A DNA stretch of 64,000 nucleotides from assembly GCA_946481075.1 (NCBI GenBank), contig CAMLMC010000001.1:1178001-1242000 (forward strand), given 5' to 3'. Within the stretch, counting starts at the first letter, position 1, and every line of letters begins with the position of its first letter. Below the pieces are notes generated by a model. That model saw only the letters and a program-made list of their open reading frames with translations, did no database searches and was not told where the DNA came from. The position numbers were made by a program, and so were the translations under genes. This DNA is from an uncultured Alphaproteobacteria bacterium (GTDB taxonomy: Bacteria > Pseudomonadota > Alphaproteobacteria > Micavibrionales > Micavibrionaceae). This document shows positions 34,002 to 43,998 of this stretch, in pieces.

Positions 34002-35391
34002 CAAAAGACCATCGAAATATCTATGGCTGGGCCTGCTTTTTATTGCCATCCTGATCGGCCTTCTCGCTTTTTATGGCCTACGGGCACAGGCGGCATCGGA
34101 CCGGTTCCTTGATATTCAAGAGGTCAAAACCTCTTCGGGCATTTCCGTGTGGCTTGTGGAAGACAACACCTTGCCCGTCATCGCCTTGCAGTATCTTTTT
34201 CTGGATTCCGGCACGGCGCTCGACCCGGATAGCAAACAGGGCCTTGTGCGCATGCTCTCCAACACGATGGACGAAGGCGCAGGCGATCTGGATGCGCATG
34301 CGTTTCAAAAAGCGTTATCCGACCATTCGATTTCCTTGTCCTTCTCTGCGGGGCGCGACGGGTTTGGCGGGCAGGTTAAAACGCTTTCCCGCAACAAGGA
34401 TGTGGCGTTTGATCTGCTACAAAAAGCACTTGGCGCGCCGCGTTTCGATGCACAGCCACTGGAACGCATGCGGGCCGCCAATATCGCCCGCGTAAAATCA
34501 TCAATGGGGGAACCGGAATGGATGGCCGCCCGCCTGATCAATGACCGCATGTTCGAAAACCACCCGTATGGAAAGAACAGCGGCGGAACGCTTGGCGGTC
34601 TTGCCGCCATCACGGCCGATGATCTGCGCGCCTTTCAAAAGAATTATCTGGCGAAAGACCGCTTACTGATTGCGATTGTCGGCGATATCTCCGCCAATGA
34701 CGTTCGCACGGCCATGGATAAAATTTTCGCCCCCCTGCCAGAGGAAACGAAAGGAGATGGCATTCCTGATACTTCGCTGCGCAACGCCGGGAAAATCTAT
34801 CTGTACGAACGGCCCATACCGCAAACGATGATCGAAATCGCTCTGCCCGCCTTTGGCCGCGAGGATAGCGATTATCACGCGCTGCAAGTCATGAACTATA
34901 TTTTTGGCGGCGGCGGGTTTGGATCCCGCCTGATGGACGAGGTAAGGGAGAAACGCGGCCTGACCTATGGCATCTATTCCACAGTCAACAATTATCGCCA
35001 CACAGATATACTCGGCATATCGACATCAACGAAGAATGAAAGCGCGGCCGAGGTTTTAAAAATCATCCGCGATGCGATGATCGCGATGCAGACAACGCCG
35101 GTTGGCGACAAAGAACTGGCGGCGGCGAAATCCTATATCACCGGGTCCATGCCGCTCGCCCTTTCTTCCACCGACCAGATTGCCGGGCTGATGCTCAATT
35201 TGCGCGTGGAAGGCATGGATATTGACTATCTGGATGGTTTCGCGGAAAAGATCAACGCAGTCAGCGCCGCCGACGTCCAGCGCGTCGCCAAACGATTGTT
35301 GAACCCCGATGCGGCGGTAACCGTCCTCGTTGGAAAACCTGAAAAGATAGAGAATGCAACCAAAATTGAAAGCCTCCCTAATGTCGAATAA
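33991..35391 (+). CDS. M16 peptidase-like partner without zinc motif
   Basis: The 466-residue protein has an N-terminal membrane anchor ([19 protein letters not shown]) and two M16 domains ([19 protein letters not shown]; later [16 protein letters not shown]). At the position of HxxEH it reads [12 protein letters not shown], so it cannot bind the catalytic zinc. It probably forms a heterodimer with the upstream peptidase, as in mitochondrial processing peptidase. AAAGGAA seven bases before the ATG at 33991 decides the start within the overlap. Confidence 0.9.
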   Translation: MHDDKRPSKYLWLGLLFIAILIGLLAFYGLRAQAASDRFLDIQEVKTSSGISVWLVEDNTLPVIALQYLFLDSGTALDPDSKQGLVRMLSNTMDEGAGDLDAHAFQKALSDHSISLSFSAGRDGFGGQVKTLSRNKDVAFDLLQKALGAPRFDAQPLERMRAANIARVKSSMGEPEWMAARLINDRMFENHPYGKNSGGTLGGLAAITADDLRAFQKNYLAKDRLLIAIVGDISANDVRTAMDKIFAPLPEETKGDGIPDTSLRNAGKIYLYERPIPQTMIEIALPAFGREDSDYHALQVMNYIFGGGGFGSRLMDEVREKRGLTYGIYSTVNNYRHTDILGISTSTKNESAAEVLKIIRDAMIAMQTTPVGDKELAAAKSYITGSMPLALSSTDQIAGLMLNLRVEGMDIDYLDGFAEKINAVSAADVQRVAKRLLNPDAAVTVLVGKPEKIENATKIESLPNVE

Positions 35392-36961
35392 CCCCACGCA
35401 TACAAAGGCATGGAAAGATCTCGCCGCCCACCGCTCCGCGATGGAAAATATCACCATGCGCGATTTGTTTGCCAAAGATGCAAAGCGGTTTGATATATTC
35501 AGCGTAAAAATTGATGACCTTCTCTTTGACTATTCCAAAAACCGCATCACCGAAGACACGATTTCCAAACTTGTCGCCCTGGCAAAGGAATGCGGCCTCG
35601 AAGACTGGCGCGCGAAAATGTTCGATGGCGCGGCCATCAATTCCACCGAGAAACGCGCCGTGCTGCATACCGCGCTGCGCCGCCCCGCAAGCGATACAGT
35701 CATGGTCGATGGCGAAAACGTCATGCCCTTTGTGCACGAAGTTCTGGACCGCATGAAAGATTTCAGCAGCGCCATTCGCTCTGGCACTTGGACAGGCCAC
35801 ACCGGAAAGCCTTTGCGCCATATCGTCAATATCGGTATCGGCGGGTCCGACCTTGGCCCCTATATGGTGTGTGAGGCGCTCAAGCCCTACACGCCTGCAA
35901 ACATCGACATGCATTTCGTCTCCAACGTCGATGGCACGCATCTTGCCGAAACGCTCAAAGCAATCAATGCCGAAGAAACATTGTTTATTGTCGCGTCCAA
36001 AACCTTCACCACGCAGGAAACGATGGCCAATGCCGCGGCGGCGAAGGTCTGGCTGGTTGAAAAGCTCGGCGACAAAGCGGCGGTGGCCAGGCATTTCTGC
36101 GCGTTGTCCACGAACGTTCCGGCAGCACAGGCCTTCGGCATCGAACCGGATAACGTCTTCCCGTTCAAGGACTGGGTCGGCGGGCGTTATTCATTGTGGT
36201 CCGCCATCGGCCTGTCCATTTGCATCGCCGTCGGTTTCGACAATTTCCGCAAATTGCTCGATGGCGCCTATCGCGCCGACCGTCACTTTCAGGACGCCCC
36301 TTTGGACAAAAACATCCCGGTCCTGATGGCATTGATCGGCCTCTGGTACCGCAATTTCTGGAACATGCCATCCTATGCCGTTCTTCCGTATGATCAATAT
36401 CTTCACCGCTTCCCCGCCTTCTTGCAACAGATGGACATGGAATCGAACGGCAAGGGCGTGGACCGCGACGGTAACAAGATCACGGATTATGAAACAGGTC
36501 CGGTCCTGTTCGGCGAACCGGGCACGAATGGCCAGCATGCGTTCTATCAGTTGATCCATCAGGGCACGGATGTCATTCCCTGCGATTTCATCGCACCGAA
36601 GAAAAGCCACAACAACATCGGCAACCAGCATGAACTGCTTTTGAACAATATGCTGGCGCAATCACAGGCCCTGATGCAGGGCCGCACATTGGAAGAGGCG
36701 GGCGGCAATATCTTCCGCGTCTTTGATGGCAACCACCCGAGCAACACGTTCCTCTTCGATGAAATCAATCCGGAAGCGCTCGGCTTCCTCATCGCCCTGT
36801 ATGAACACAAGGTCTTCGTGCAAGGCGTGATATGGAATATCAATTCCTATGATCAATACGGCGTCGAACTGGGGAAGGAACTGGCAAATAAAATCGGCGG
36901 CGGCGATAGTGCATCCTTCGATTCCTCCACAAAAGGCCTGCTCGACTCTATAAAATCCTAA
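35381..36961 (+). CDS. pgi: glucose-6-phosphate isomerase
   Basis: Pgi interconverts glucose 6-phosphate and fructose 6-phosphate. The 526-residue protein shows [26 protein letters not shown], the signature [17 protein letters not shown], the active-site Glu in [15 protein letters not shown] and the C-terminal [19 protein letters not shown]. It begins within the last codons of the M16-like gene (11-nt overlap), so it is in the lspA operon. Confidence 0.97.
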   Translation: MSNNPTHTKAWKDLAAHRSAMENITMRDLFAKDAKRFDIFSVKIDDLLFDYSKNRITEDTISKLVALAKECGLEDWRAKMFDGAAINSTEKRAVLHTALRRPASDTVMVDGENVMPFVHEVLDRMKDFSSAIRSGTWTGHTGKPLRHIVNIGIGGSDLGPYMVCEALKPYTPANIDMHFVSNVDGTHLAETLKAINAEETLFIVASKTFTTQETMANAAAAKVWLVEKLGDKAAVARHFCALSTNVPAAQAFGIEPDNVFPFKDWVGGRYSLWSAIGLSICIAVGFDNFRKLLDGAYRADRHFQDAPLDKNIPVLMALIGLWYRNFWNMPSYAVLPYDQYLHRFPAFLQQMDMESNGKGVDRDGNKITDYETGPVLFGEPGTNGQHAFYQLIHQGTDVIPCDFIAPKKSHNNIGNQHELLLNNMLAQSQALMQGRTLEEAGGNIFRVFDGNHPSNTFLFDEINPEALGFLIALYEHKVFVQGVIWNINSYDQYGVELGKELANKIGGGDSASFDSSTKGLLDSIKS

Positions 36962-36986
36962 ATATTTGATATATCCTTGCAAAACG

Positions 36987-38270
36987 ATGCAAGGATATAT
37001 CCCGACACCGGATGAATACCGGCTCTATTCGCAGGGCGAACTGGATGAATTCATCATGCTGCACACCCAGTTTTTACGGGGCCAGCGTGGCGGACAACGC
37101 ATCGTCATCAAATTCGGCAATCTGTCGGGACTGGATTTATCCGGCCTCGATCTCTCCCAGGCCGATTTCACAGGCTGCAACATGTCCCGCTGCAATCTTG
37201 CGGGCGGCGTCTTTGTCTCGACCAGTTTCTTCGCCTGTGATTTGCGGCATGCAGATTTGAGCGATGCCACCTTCCGCCGTGCCGATTTCCGCGGCGTGCA
37301 GGCGGCGGGCGCGAATTTTACCGGATCAAACCTCGACTCCGCCGATATGCGTGAAGGCAAGATCATGGAACGCGGCGAACACGGGCTTCTGGTCGACCGT
37401 AAACGCGAAGGCGTTCCGGAAGGGCGCGGATGGGGCGCCATCTTCACCGGCGCACGCATGGATGACGCCAACATGAACCGCGTCAAGGCCGTCGCCGCCG
37501 ATTTTTCCGATGCCGATTTAAGCGGCGTCAAACTATCACAGGCGAATTTAACGGGCGTGAATTTTCACGGCGCGAATTTAAGCGATGCCGATTTAACCGG
37601 CGCGGATTTAACCAGCGCGGATTTCTCGCACAGCGTGATGGCCGGCACCATCCTGCGCAACAATGAGATGGAAGGCGTCATCCAGGAGAACGTCATCCTT
37701 GATAAATCGCTCGGCAAAAAACTCAAAGAGGGTGAGCGTACCTTGATCGGCATGCTGGAGGTTCATAAGCGTTGGATCGCCACCGCAGGCCGCGAAGGCA
37801 AGCAGATGGATTTAAGCGGCACCGACCTGCGCGATATTTACAATCTTTGGGAATATCCCCTCACCGCCGTACGGGCCGTCGGCGCGACCTTCCTCGGCCT
37901 TAATTTGCAAAATATACAAATGCAGAGCGCGGTTCTGGACAAAAGCGATTTCCGCGATTGCGATCTGGCAGGGGCTGATCTGCGCGGCAGCTCGCTCAAA
38001 GGCGCGCAATTGACGCGGGTTGACCTGACGGGCGCGAATTTGGGAGCCTTGAAATTCGATACCCCCGACGGGCACGGCGTTCATCTCAGCCGTGTGAATT
38101 TAAGTGGCGCCAGTTTGCGCTTTGCCAACCTGCGCGATGTCGATTTGCGGGATTCCATCCTGATGGGCGTCGACCTTTCCAATGCCATCCTGACGGGTTG
38201 CGACCTGCGGCGGGCGGACCTGACCGGCGCACGCCTCGAAGGCGCGAATATCGAAGATTCCATCCGCTAA
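36987..38270 (+). CDS. pentapeptide repeat protein
   Basis: The 428-residue protein consists mainly of A(D/N)LxX pentapeptides in two blocks (about residues 45-115 and 145-225, and again 285-425), separated by a helical linker. These fold as right-handed quadrilateral beta-helices. Function is not predictable; some relatives mimic DNA or mediate protein contacts. The ATG at 36987 is chosen; the TTG 21 bp upstream is an alternative. It lies 25 bp after pgi and 83 bp before mutL. Confidence 0.9.
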   Translation: MQGYIPTPDEYRLYSQGELDEFIMLHTQFLRGQRGGQRIVIKFGNLSGLDLSGLDLSQADFTGCNMSRCNLAGGVFVSTSFFACDLRHADLSDATFRRADFRGVQAAGANFTGSNLDSADMREGKIMERGEHGLLVDRKREGVPEGRGWGAIFTGARMDDANMNRVKAVAADFSDADLSGVKLSQANLTGVNFHGANLSDADLTGADLTSADFSHSVMAGTILRNNEMEGVIQENVILDKSLGKKLKEGERTLIGMLEVHKRWIATAGREGKQMDLSGTDLRDIYNLWEYPLTAVRAVGATFLGLNLQNIQMQSAVLDKSDFRDCDLAGADLRGSSLKGAQLTRVDLTGANLGALKFDTPDGHGVHLSRVNLSGASLRFANLRDVDLRDSILMGVDLSNAILTGCDLRRADLTGARLEGANIEDSIR

Positions 38271-38353
38271 AATCCGCCATTTTATCCATAATTCTGTCCA
38301 TAAGTCGGACGGCCATCTTCCCGCGGACCGCCCGGCCTTCTATACTCAATTCC

Positions 38354-40162
38354 ATGCAAATTCGTCATCTGCCCGAACATCTGGTCAACCAGATCGCGGC
38401 CGGAGAGGTCATTGAACGGCCCACCGCCGCGGTGAAGGAACTCGTCGAAAATTCCATCGACGCGGGCGCGACCCGTATCGAGGTTGATTTGCGCGACGGC
38501 GGCAAGAGTTTGATCCGCGTGCGCGACAACGGGCGCGGCATGGGACGGGATGATCTGGTCGCGGCGCTCGACCGCCACGCGACCTCCAAACTGCCCGATG
38601 ACGATCTTGTCTATATCAACCATCTTGGTTTTCGGGGTGAGGCCCTGCCCTCCATCGGATCGGTCAGCCGCCTTTCGATCACATCGAAGGAAGAAGGCAG
38701 CGATGACGCATGGATCATCACCGTCGAAGGTGGAAAGAAATCAGACCCCGCCCCCGCCGCCCACGCGGTCGGCACGACAGTAGAGGTAAAGGACCTTTTC
38801 TATTCCACGCCAGCGCGTCTGAAATTCCTCAAAACCGACAAGGCCGAATATGCCGCCGTCAAGGACACGCTATCGCGCATCGCCATGGCGCATCCGGATA
38901 TTGCCTTTTCCCTGACGCATAACGGCGTTCATGCGCTTTCACTGCCGCTGGAACAGGGCGATCTGCTCGATAGCCGCAAGGGCCGGCTTGCCGCCGTGCT
39001 GGGCAAGGATTTTGCCACCAACTCTGTGTCCGTACAGGCAAAGCGCGAAGACATTGTGATTACGGGCTTTGCGGGCCTGCCAAGCTTTGACAAGGGCACC
39101 GCGCAATATCAATTCCTCTTTGTGAATGGCCGCCCCGTAAAGGACCGCCTTCTATTGGGATGCGTCCGCGCCGCCTATTCGGATTTATTGACTCGTGAAC
39201 GTCATCCGGTGGTGGCCCTGTTCGTCGATGTACCGCCGCCCGATGTCGATGTCAACGTGCATCCGGCCAAGGCAGAGGTGCGGTTCCGCGATGCGGGCCT
39301 TGTGCGCGGCGCGATTATTTCCGCCTTGAAACATGCATTGCTGGAAGGCGGTCAAGTCACCTCCTCAACCATCAGCGCCCATGCGCTCGGTTCGTTCCAG
39401 CCTCAGCGTTATGCACCTTCGCTGCCGCTCTCACGCGGGCCTTCTTATTCCGGCGGATACGGCAATCTGGCCGAACGCGCGGCGCAGGCTTATGCCCCGA
39501 TGCCACAGGGCGTAATGGATGTGATGCCTTCCGCCCGCGCCGAAGTGATTGCGCCGGAACAGGATACCATTCCGCTGCACTACCCGCTTGGCGCGGCACG
39601 GGCGCAAATCCATGAAAACTATATAATCGCGCAAAGCGAAGATGGCCTCGTGATTATCGACCAACATGCGGCGCATGAACGCCTTGTCTATGAACGGTTC
39701 AAATCGCAGATGGTGAATGGCGGCGTGGAATCACAAGGCCTTCTGGTGCCCGAAATCATCGATATGAGCGATGTGCGCATCGCGAATTTGATGGAAAAAC
39801 AACAAAGCTTTCAAAAGCTTGGCCTTGAGATCGAACCGTTCGGCGCGGGATCGATTGCCGTGCGCGCCGTGCCCGCGCTCCTCAATGGCCGCGGCGATAT
39901 CAAACGCCTGATCGAAGATATCGCAGACGAACTGGAAGAAAACGAAGACTCCTTGTTGCTTGAAGAAAAATTGAATGCCATCCTTTCCACCATGGCCTGT
40001 CACGGTTCCGTCCGCTCCGGGCGCCGTATGAACGCCGAGGAGATGAACGCGCTTTTGCGCCAGATGGAAGAAACCGAAAATTCCGGCCACTGCAATCACG
40101 GGCGGCCGACCTATATCAAGCTAAGCCTTAAAGACATCGAAAAACTTTTTCACAGACGATAG
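38354..40162 (+). CDS. mutL: DNA mismatch repair protein MutL
   Basis: The 602-residue protein has GHKL ATPase motifs: IAAGEVIERPTAAVKELVEN, DNGRGM, GFRGEALPSI. It also has the C-terminal dimerisation and regulatory domain with IIDQHAAHERLVYERF. MutL couples MutS mismatch recognition to strand removal. The ACHGSVRSGRRM and CNHGRPTY motifs of the C-terminal metal-binding endonuclease-type MutL are present, as expected for bacteria without MutH. The start is the ATG giving MQIRHLPEHL. Confidence 0.97.
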   Translation: MQIRHLPEHLVNQIAAGEVIERPTAAVKELVENSIDAGATRIEVDLRDGGKSLIRVRDNGRGMGRDDLVAALDRHATSKLPDDDLVYINHLGFRGEALPSIGSVSRLSITSKEEGSDDAWIITVEGGKKSDPAPAAHAVGTTVEVKDLFYSTPARLKFLKTDKAEYAAVKDTLSRIAMAHPDIAFSLTHNGVHALSLPLEQGDLLDSRKGRLAAVLGKDFATNSVSVQAKREDIVITGFAGLPSFDKGTAQYQFLFVNGRPVKDRLLLGCVRAAYSDLLTRERHPVVALFVDVPPPDVDVNVHPAKAEVRFRDAGLVRGAIISALKHALLEGGQVTSSTISAHALGSFQPQRYAPSLPLSRGPSYSGGYGNLAERAAQAYAPMPQGVMDVMPSARAEVIAPEQDTIPLHYPLGAARAQIHENYIIAQSEDGLVIIDQHAAHERLVYERFKSQMVNGGVESQGLLVPEIIDMSDVRIANLMEKQQSFQKLGLEIEPFGAGSIAVRAVPALLNGRGDIKRLIEDIADELEENEDSLLLEEKLNAILSTMACHGSVRSGRRMNAEEMNALLRQMEETENSGHCNHGRPTYIKLSLKDIEKLFHRR

Positions 40163-40172
40163 GACGAAGACC

Positions 40173-40682
40173 ATGGACAACACATCCCAGCAAAAAACCA
40201 TCAAAACGCTGTACGCCTTTCTTATTCTTTCGACGATCCTGAGTTTCGTACCTTTCATCGCGGCGCAATTCGCCTCCCTTCTCCTGATTATGGCGGTCCT
40301 GCTTGCCGCCTATATCTATAAGGGCAAGGACGCCGAAGACGGCCTGCTTTTCAACCATATGACCTACTTGATCCGCACCATCTGGATTTGTTCCGCCTTC
40401 CTTATTGTCGGCATCATCGGTGCAGGCCTTTATCTCTATACACAAGGCGAGCACAGCCTGATCCACAGCGCCGCCAATCAGGCCGCGAACGGCGTGATCC
40501 TCAGCCAAGCCGAACTCGAGTCCCTGACCATGCAATATATGGAAGTCAACAAAACCCCGCTCATTATCGGCACGCTCGTGTTTGTCGGCCCGACCATCGC
40601 TTACTTCATCTACCGCATCGTGCATGGCTATTCCCGCGCAGGCAATGGATACCGCATTGCCAACCCCAAAAGCTGGCTGTAA
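40173..40682 (+). CDS. small integral membrane protein, DUF4870-like
   Basis: The 169-residue protein has about four hydrophobic helices (residues 12-45, 68-90, 125-145) and the polar C-terminal GYSRAGNGYRIANPKSWL. The end motif and topology resemble DUF4870-type proteins of unknown function. It lies 10 bp after mutL and 9 bp before purN, so it is part of one transcript. Confidence 0.75.
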   Translation: MDNTSQQKTIKTLYAFLILSTILSFVPFIAAQFASLLLIMAVLLAAYIYKGKDAEDGLLFNHMTYLIRTIWICSAFLIVGIIGAGLYLYTQGEHSLIHSAANQAANGVILSQAELESLTMQYMEVNKTPLIIGTLVFVGPTIAYFIYRIVHGYSRAGNGYRIANPKSWL

Positions 40683-40691
40683 GACATTATC

Positions 40692-41279
40692 ATGATCCGC
40701 ATTGCTTTCCTTGCCTCCCACAACGGCTCTTCGGCCCGCGCCATCACCGATGCCTGTTTGACCGGCGAACTGCCGATGCAGCCCGTGCTGCTCATCAGCA
40801 ACAATCCGGATTCCAAGGCGCTGGAATGGGCGCAGGCTGCTGATTTGCTAACCTTTACGGTGAATGCCAAAAACACCGATGATGTTGATTCTTCTATCGC
40901 GGCGATACTCGCCGACAACCGCATCGATCTTGTCGTGTGTTCAGGCTATATGAAACTTATCGGTCCCCGCACAATCGCGGCCGCGCACGGCGCGATTTTA
41001 AACGTCCATCCCGCGCTGCTGCCCAAATATGGCGGCAAGGGCATGTACGGCCACCATGTGCATGAGGCCGTCCTGAAAAACGGTGATAAGGATACCGGCA
41101 TCACCATCCATCTGGTCGACGGACAATATGACCATGGCCGCACCATTGCGCAGAAAACCATTCCTTTGCACGCCGTTTCGAACGCCGATGACATCGCGGA
41201 TATTGTGAAGATGCAAGAACCCGCCTTCTATGTCGAAACATTGAAGGCGGTTTCTGCGGGTTTGATTAAACTCAATTAA
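40692..41279 (+). CDS. purN: phosphoribosylglycinamide formyltransferase family protein
   Basis: PurN transfers a formyl group from 10-formyl-THF to GAR in purine synthesis. The 195-residue protein has IAFLASHNGSSARAI, SGYMKLIG, the catalytic Asn-His in NVHPALLPKYGGKGMYG and the Asp in LVDGQYDHG. The GGKGMYG variant after HPALLPK is found in one PurN subgroup. purM, its usual partner, is not adjacent, so a related formyltransferase is possible. Confidence 0.88.
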   Translation: MIRIAFLASHNGSSARAITDACLTGELPMQPVLLISNNPDSKALEWAQAADLLTFTVNAKNTDDVDSSIAAILADNRIDLVVCSGYMKLIGPRTIAAAHGAILNVHPALLPKYGGKGMYGHHVHEAVLKNGDKDTGITIHLVDGQYDHGRTIAQKTIPLHAVSNADDIADIVKMQEPAFYVETLKAVSAGLIKLN

Positions 41280-41286
41280 CGTTCAC

Positions 41287-43092
41287 CTATTCTGCCGCGA
41301 TAACCGCGTTGCCGTCCCCCACAAGGTCCAGCGCCTGCATGTCATACAATGTTTTGTAGTATGACTCCGGCTTTTGGATCAGATCCGCATGCCGTCCCTG
41401 CTCCACAATCCGGCCTTGGTCGAACACCAGAATCCGGTCGACCGATTTGATGGTCGCAAGACGGTGGGCAATGGTGATGGTCGTGCGGCCAGCGGTGAGG
41501 TTTTCCAGCGCCTTCTGGATATAATGTTCCGAAAGTGAATCCAGCGATGATGTGGCCTCATCCAGCACAAGGATCGGTGCATCGGACAGGATCGCCCGCG
41601 CAATCGCCACGCGCTGACGCTCACCGCCCGATAATTTCACCCCGCGCTCCCCGACCAGCGTCTCATAGCCGAGCGGCAACGACATGATAAAATCATGGGC
41701 ATAGGCTTTGCGCGCCGCCTCCATGATGTCCTCCATGCCCGCCTCCGGCTTGCCATAGGCGATGTTGGCCGCGATGGAACGGTGGAACAGGATAGGCTCC
41801 TGTGGCACCAACGCAATGGACCGGCGCAGCGATGTTTGCGTGACTTCGCGGATGTCCTGCCCGTCGATGCGGATGGCCCCGCCCTGCACATCGTAAAGAC
41901 GTTGCAACAGCTTGATGAATGTCGATTTGCCCGATCCCGAATGACCGACCAGCGCGACCTTCTCACCCTCGTTGATCGTAATCGAGAAATCATCATAAAT
42001 CGGATCGCCCTTGTTGGCATAAGCAAAGCGGACCTTGTCGAATGTGATCACCCCGCGATTGGCATTTAATTCGCCGGCATCCGGCGCGTCCTTGATATCG
42101 TCCTCACGCAGCCAGAAACCAACGACGTCTTCCATTTCCGCCATCGCGCGTTGCAAATTCGACATCTGCTCACCAACGTTTTTCAAATACGCCGACAAAA
42201 CAAGATAGGATGTCAGCGCATAGACAACATCCGCCGATGTCGCGCGCCCCTCAGACCACAGATAAATCGCGCCGCCCACCATTGCGCCCATCATCATCGT
42301 GGCAATATAGCGGCGGATCATATCCATGCCGACGGCGGTATCCCACGCATGAAGCGAAAGCCCGCGCCAGTTGCCGGTGACCTTGGCAAAACGCATTTCT
42401 TCGGCCTCTTCGGTACCGAACGCCTTGACGGCGGCATTGCCCGTGATGGCATCGGCAAGGGCCGCGCCCACCTTCGTATCTGCATCCGCCGATTTGCGGA
42501 ACCGCGGTGCGTTGACTTTCATCACCGACCATACGCCAAATCCAAGATACATCAGCGAGGTCACAAGCGTGATAAAGCCGAGCAACGGCCAGTGCAGGAA
42601 CATGATTGTCACGGTCGCGACAATCACAATCGCCGTGGGCCACATGAACATCACGATATTGTCTTCATACACATCGAACGCCCACATGCCGCGGGTGATT
42701 TTACGCACCGTCCCGCCCGCAAAGGCATTGGCGTGCCAGTCGGTTGAAAATTTCTGGACCTTGGCAAACCCTTCACTGACGATATCGTGCAGCGATTTGA
42801 CCGCCACGCGGTTCCAGACAAACAGCGTGCAGTTGCGCAAGGTGTGATAGGCAACCTCCAGCCCGATAAAAAGACAAAAGCTTATTAAAATCGCGCTTCC
42901 GATGCCGATATCGTTGTCGATGGCATTGTTGATGTCCGAAATCATCTTCGCCGTGACGACCGGGTAAAGCGTGTCAAGAAACGCCGCGATGCCAAGCCCT
43001 GTTAACGCCAGGAAAAGGCCGCGTTTGCGCCGCCGCCAGATATGCCATGTGAAACGGGCGATGTTTTTGTATTTTGTTTTCTCGGTGCTCAT
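41287..43092 (-). CDS. ABC exporter, fused membrane and ATPase domains
   Basis: The 601-residue half-transporter has six hydrophobic helices in the first 330 residues. Its nucleotide-binding domain has Walker A GHSGSGKST, signature LSGGERQRVAIARAIL and Walker B ILVLDEATS with H-loop IAHRLATI. Substrate is unknown; the family includes lipid, peptide and drug exporters. The start MSTEKTKY at 43092 is preferred over an in-frame ATG at 43143. It converges with purN (7 bp apart). Confidence 0.92.
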   Translation of the reverse strand: MSTEKTKYKNIARFTWHIWRRRKRGLFLALTGLGIAAFLDTLYPVVTAKMISDINNAIDNDIGIGSAILISFCLFIGLEVAYHTLRNCTLFVWNRVAVKSLHDIVSEGFAKVQKFSTDWHANAFAGGTVRKITRGMWAFDVYEDNIVMFMWPTAIVIVATVTIMFLHWPLLGFITLVTSLMYLGFGVWSVMKVNAPRFRKSADADTKVGAALADAITGNAAVKAFGTEEAEEMRFAKVTGNWRGLSLHAWDTAVGMDMIRRYIATMMMGAMVGGAIYLWSEGRATSADVVYALTSYLVLSAYLKNVGEQMSNLQRAMAEMEDVVGFWLREDDIKDAPDAGELNANRGVITFDKVRFAYANKGDPIYDDFSITINEGEKVALVGHSGSGKSTFIKLLQRLYDVQGGAIRIDGQDIREVTQTSLRRSIALVPQEPILFHRSIAANIAYGKPEAGMEDIMEAARKAYAHDFIMSLPLGYETLVGERGVKLSGGERQRVAIARAILSDAPILVLDEATSSLDSLSEHYIQKALENLTAGRTTITIAHRLATIKSVDRILVFDQGRIVEQGRHADLIQKPESYYKTLYDMQALDLVGDGNAVIAAE

Positions 43093-43346
43093 AATAAAAA
43101 ATCCAATAAAAAATCCGTCTTTCGTTTTCGAAGGACGGATCACGGAAAGGATTTATTCTTATGATCTGGCCCGAAAACGAGGTGTTTTCCGGGCCTTTCT
43201 CACGCTTTTATCGCGTGCAAAAACCCGGGTAAATGGCGGAATAGACCGCGCTTGGTACAAAATGCTTATCCATGTCCGCTCCTTCTATTTGGGGTTGATA
43301 ATGCCCAAGCATGTCATGAACAATATCGTAGGGGCAAGTAATTTTT

Positions 43347-43703
43347 TCATTTTTCTTTCTTCTGGCGTGATTTCATAAGTTCCAAAATCAGCGTCTGGTC
43401 CTTCTTGGGCATCGAAAAGAAACTGTCCAGAACATCACGCCCTTTCTCCGCGAGGCCAGATGTAACGGCCGCTTTTTCCTTGGCATCAGGTGCAATATTC
43501 ATGGTTAGCCATTCATAAGGAATATCGAGCGCGAGCGCGATTTTATGCAAGTATCGCGGGCTACGTGCCTTTCCCGTTTCCGCCTGCTGGATCGCCTGCT
43601 GGGTTGTGCCAGCCAGTTCGGCAAGGTCAATCTGGCTTAAATCCTTCATTTTGCGGATATATTTCAGGCGTTCGGCCAGTGATGGAATGGATTTCAAAAT
43701 CAT
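43347..43703 (-). CDS. XRE-family helix-turn-helix regulator
   Basis: The 118-residue protein has a phage-repressor-like HTH (ERLKYIRKMKDLSQIDLAEL, AGTTQQAIQQAETGKARSP) followed by a short helical tail for dimerisation. A minus-strand promoter TTGTCA-N17-TGTGAT places its transcript start only a few bases before the ATG, and the -35 overlaps a TTGT/ACAA palindrome, suggesting autoregulation. It is divergent from the small peptide gene at 43799. The spacer 43093-43346 shows no gene. Confidence 0.88.
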   Translation of the reverse strand: MILKSIPSLAERLKYIRKMKDLSQIDLAELAGTTQQAIQQAETGKARSPRYLHKIALALDIPYEWLTMNIAPDAKEKAAVTSGLAEKGRDVLDSFFSMPKKDQTLILELMKSRQKKEK

Positions 43704-43730
43704 ACAGAAACGCTATCACAAGAAAAATTG

Positions 43731-43776
43731 TTGTTCATGACAAGATTATTTGTTATTGTGAATACAAGTTTTCTTG
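43731..43776. promoter_or_regulatory. paired operators in the XRE / small-peptide control region
   Basis: TTGTTCATGACAA (43731-43743) and TTGTGAATACAA (43756-43767) share the pattern TTGT-N4/5-ACAA, with centres about 25 bp apart. CAAGTTTTCTTG (43765-43776) is a further overlapping palindrome. A plus-strand promoter TTGTTC-N17-TATTGT (43731-43759) is embedded in the two sites, so an XRE dimer could repress both directions. Confidence 0.55.
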
Positions 43777-43798
43777 TTTTCATTCCTAGGAGGCATAA

Positions 43799-43936
43799 AT
43801 GACCCAATCCCCGCTTCTATCCGCACGTTTGCAGAACGTGCTCAATCAACTGGAAAAAATTATCGCCGAACTGGACGGCGATGGCGGCACTGCATGCGAT
43901 TGTACCTGCGGTAATAATGATTTTTTGACGCGGTGA
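43799..43936 (+). CDS. 45-residue peptide with a Cys cluster
   Basis: A strong AGGAGG lies 5 nt before the ATG. The peptide has an amphipathic helix (LLSARLQNVLNQLEKIIAEL) followed by a Gly-rich turn and a C-terminal CDCTCG cluster of three Cys. No family is recognised. The divergent XRE regulator and shared operators suggest it is the regulator's target. It could be a metal-binding switch, a small regulator or a precursor peptide; sequence does not decide. Confidence 0.65.
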   Translation: MTQSPLLSARLQNVLNQLEKIIAELDGDGGTACDCTCGNNDFLTR

Positions 43937-43939
43937 ATC

Positions 43940-43960
43940 TCCCTCCCTTCAGGGGGAGGA
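43940..43960 (+). repeat. GC-rich hairpin, family B-like
   Basis: TCCCTCCCTTCAGGGGGAGG forms a hairpin with a TTCA-centred loop directly after the 45-residue peptide gene. It resembles the family B repeat inside mnmA (20629) and may serve as a terminator here. Confidence 0.6.
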
Positions 43961-43998
43961 CTTCACAGCCGTTCAAAAAGACAATGACAAAGAAAAAA

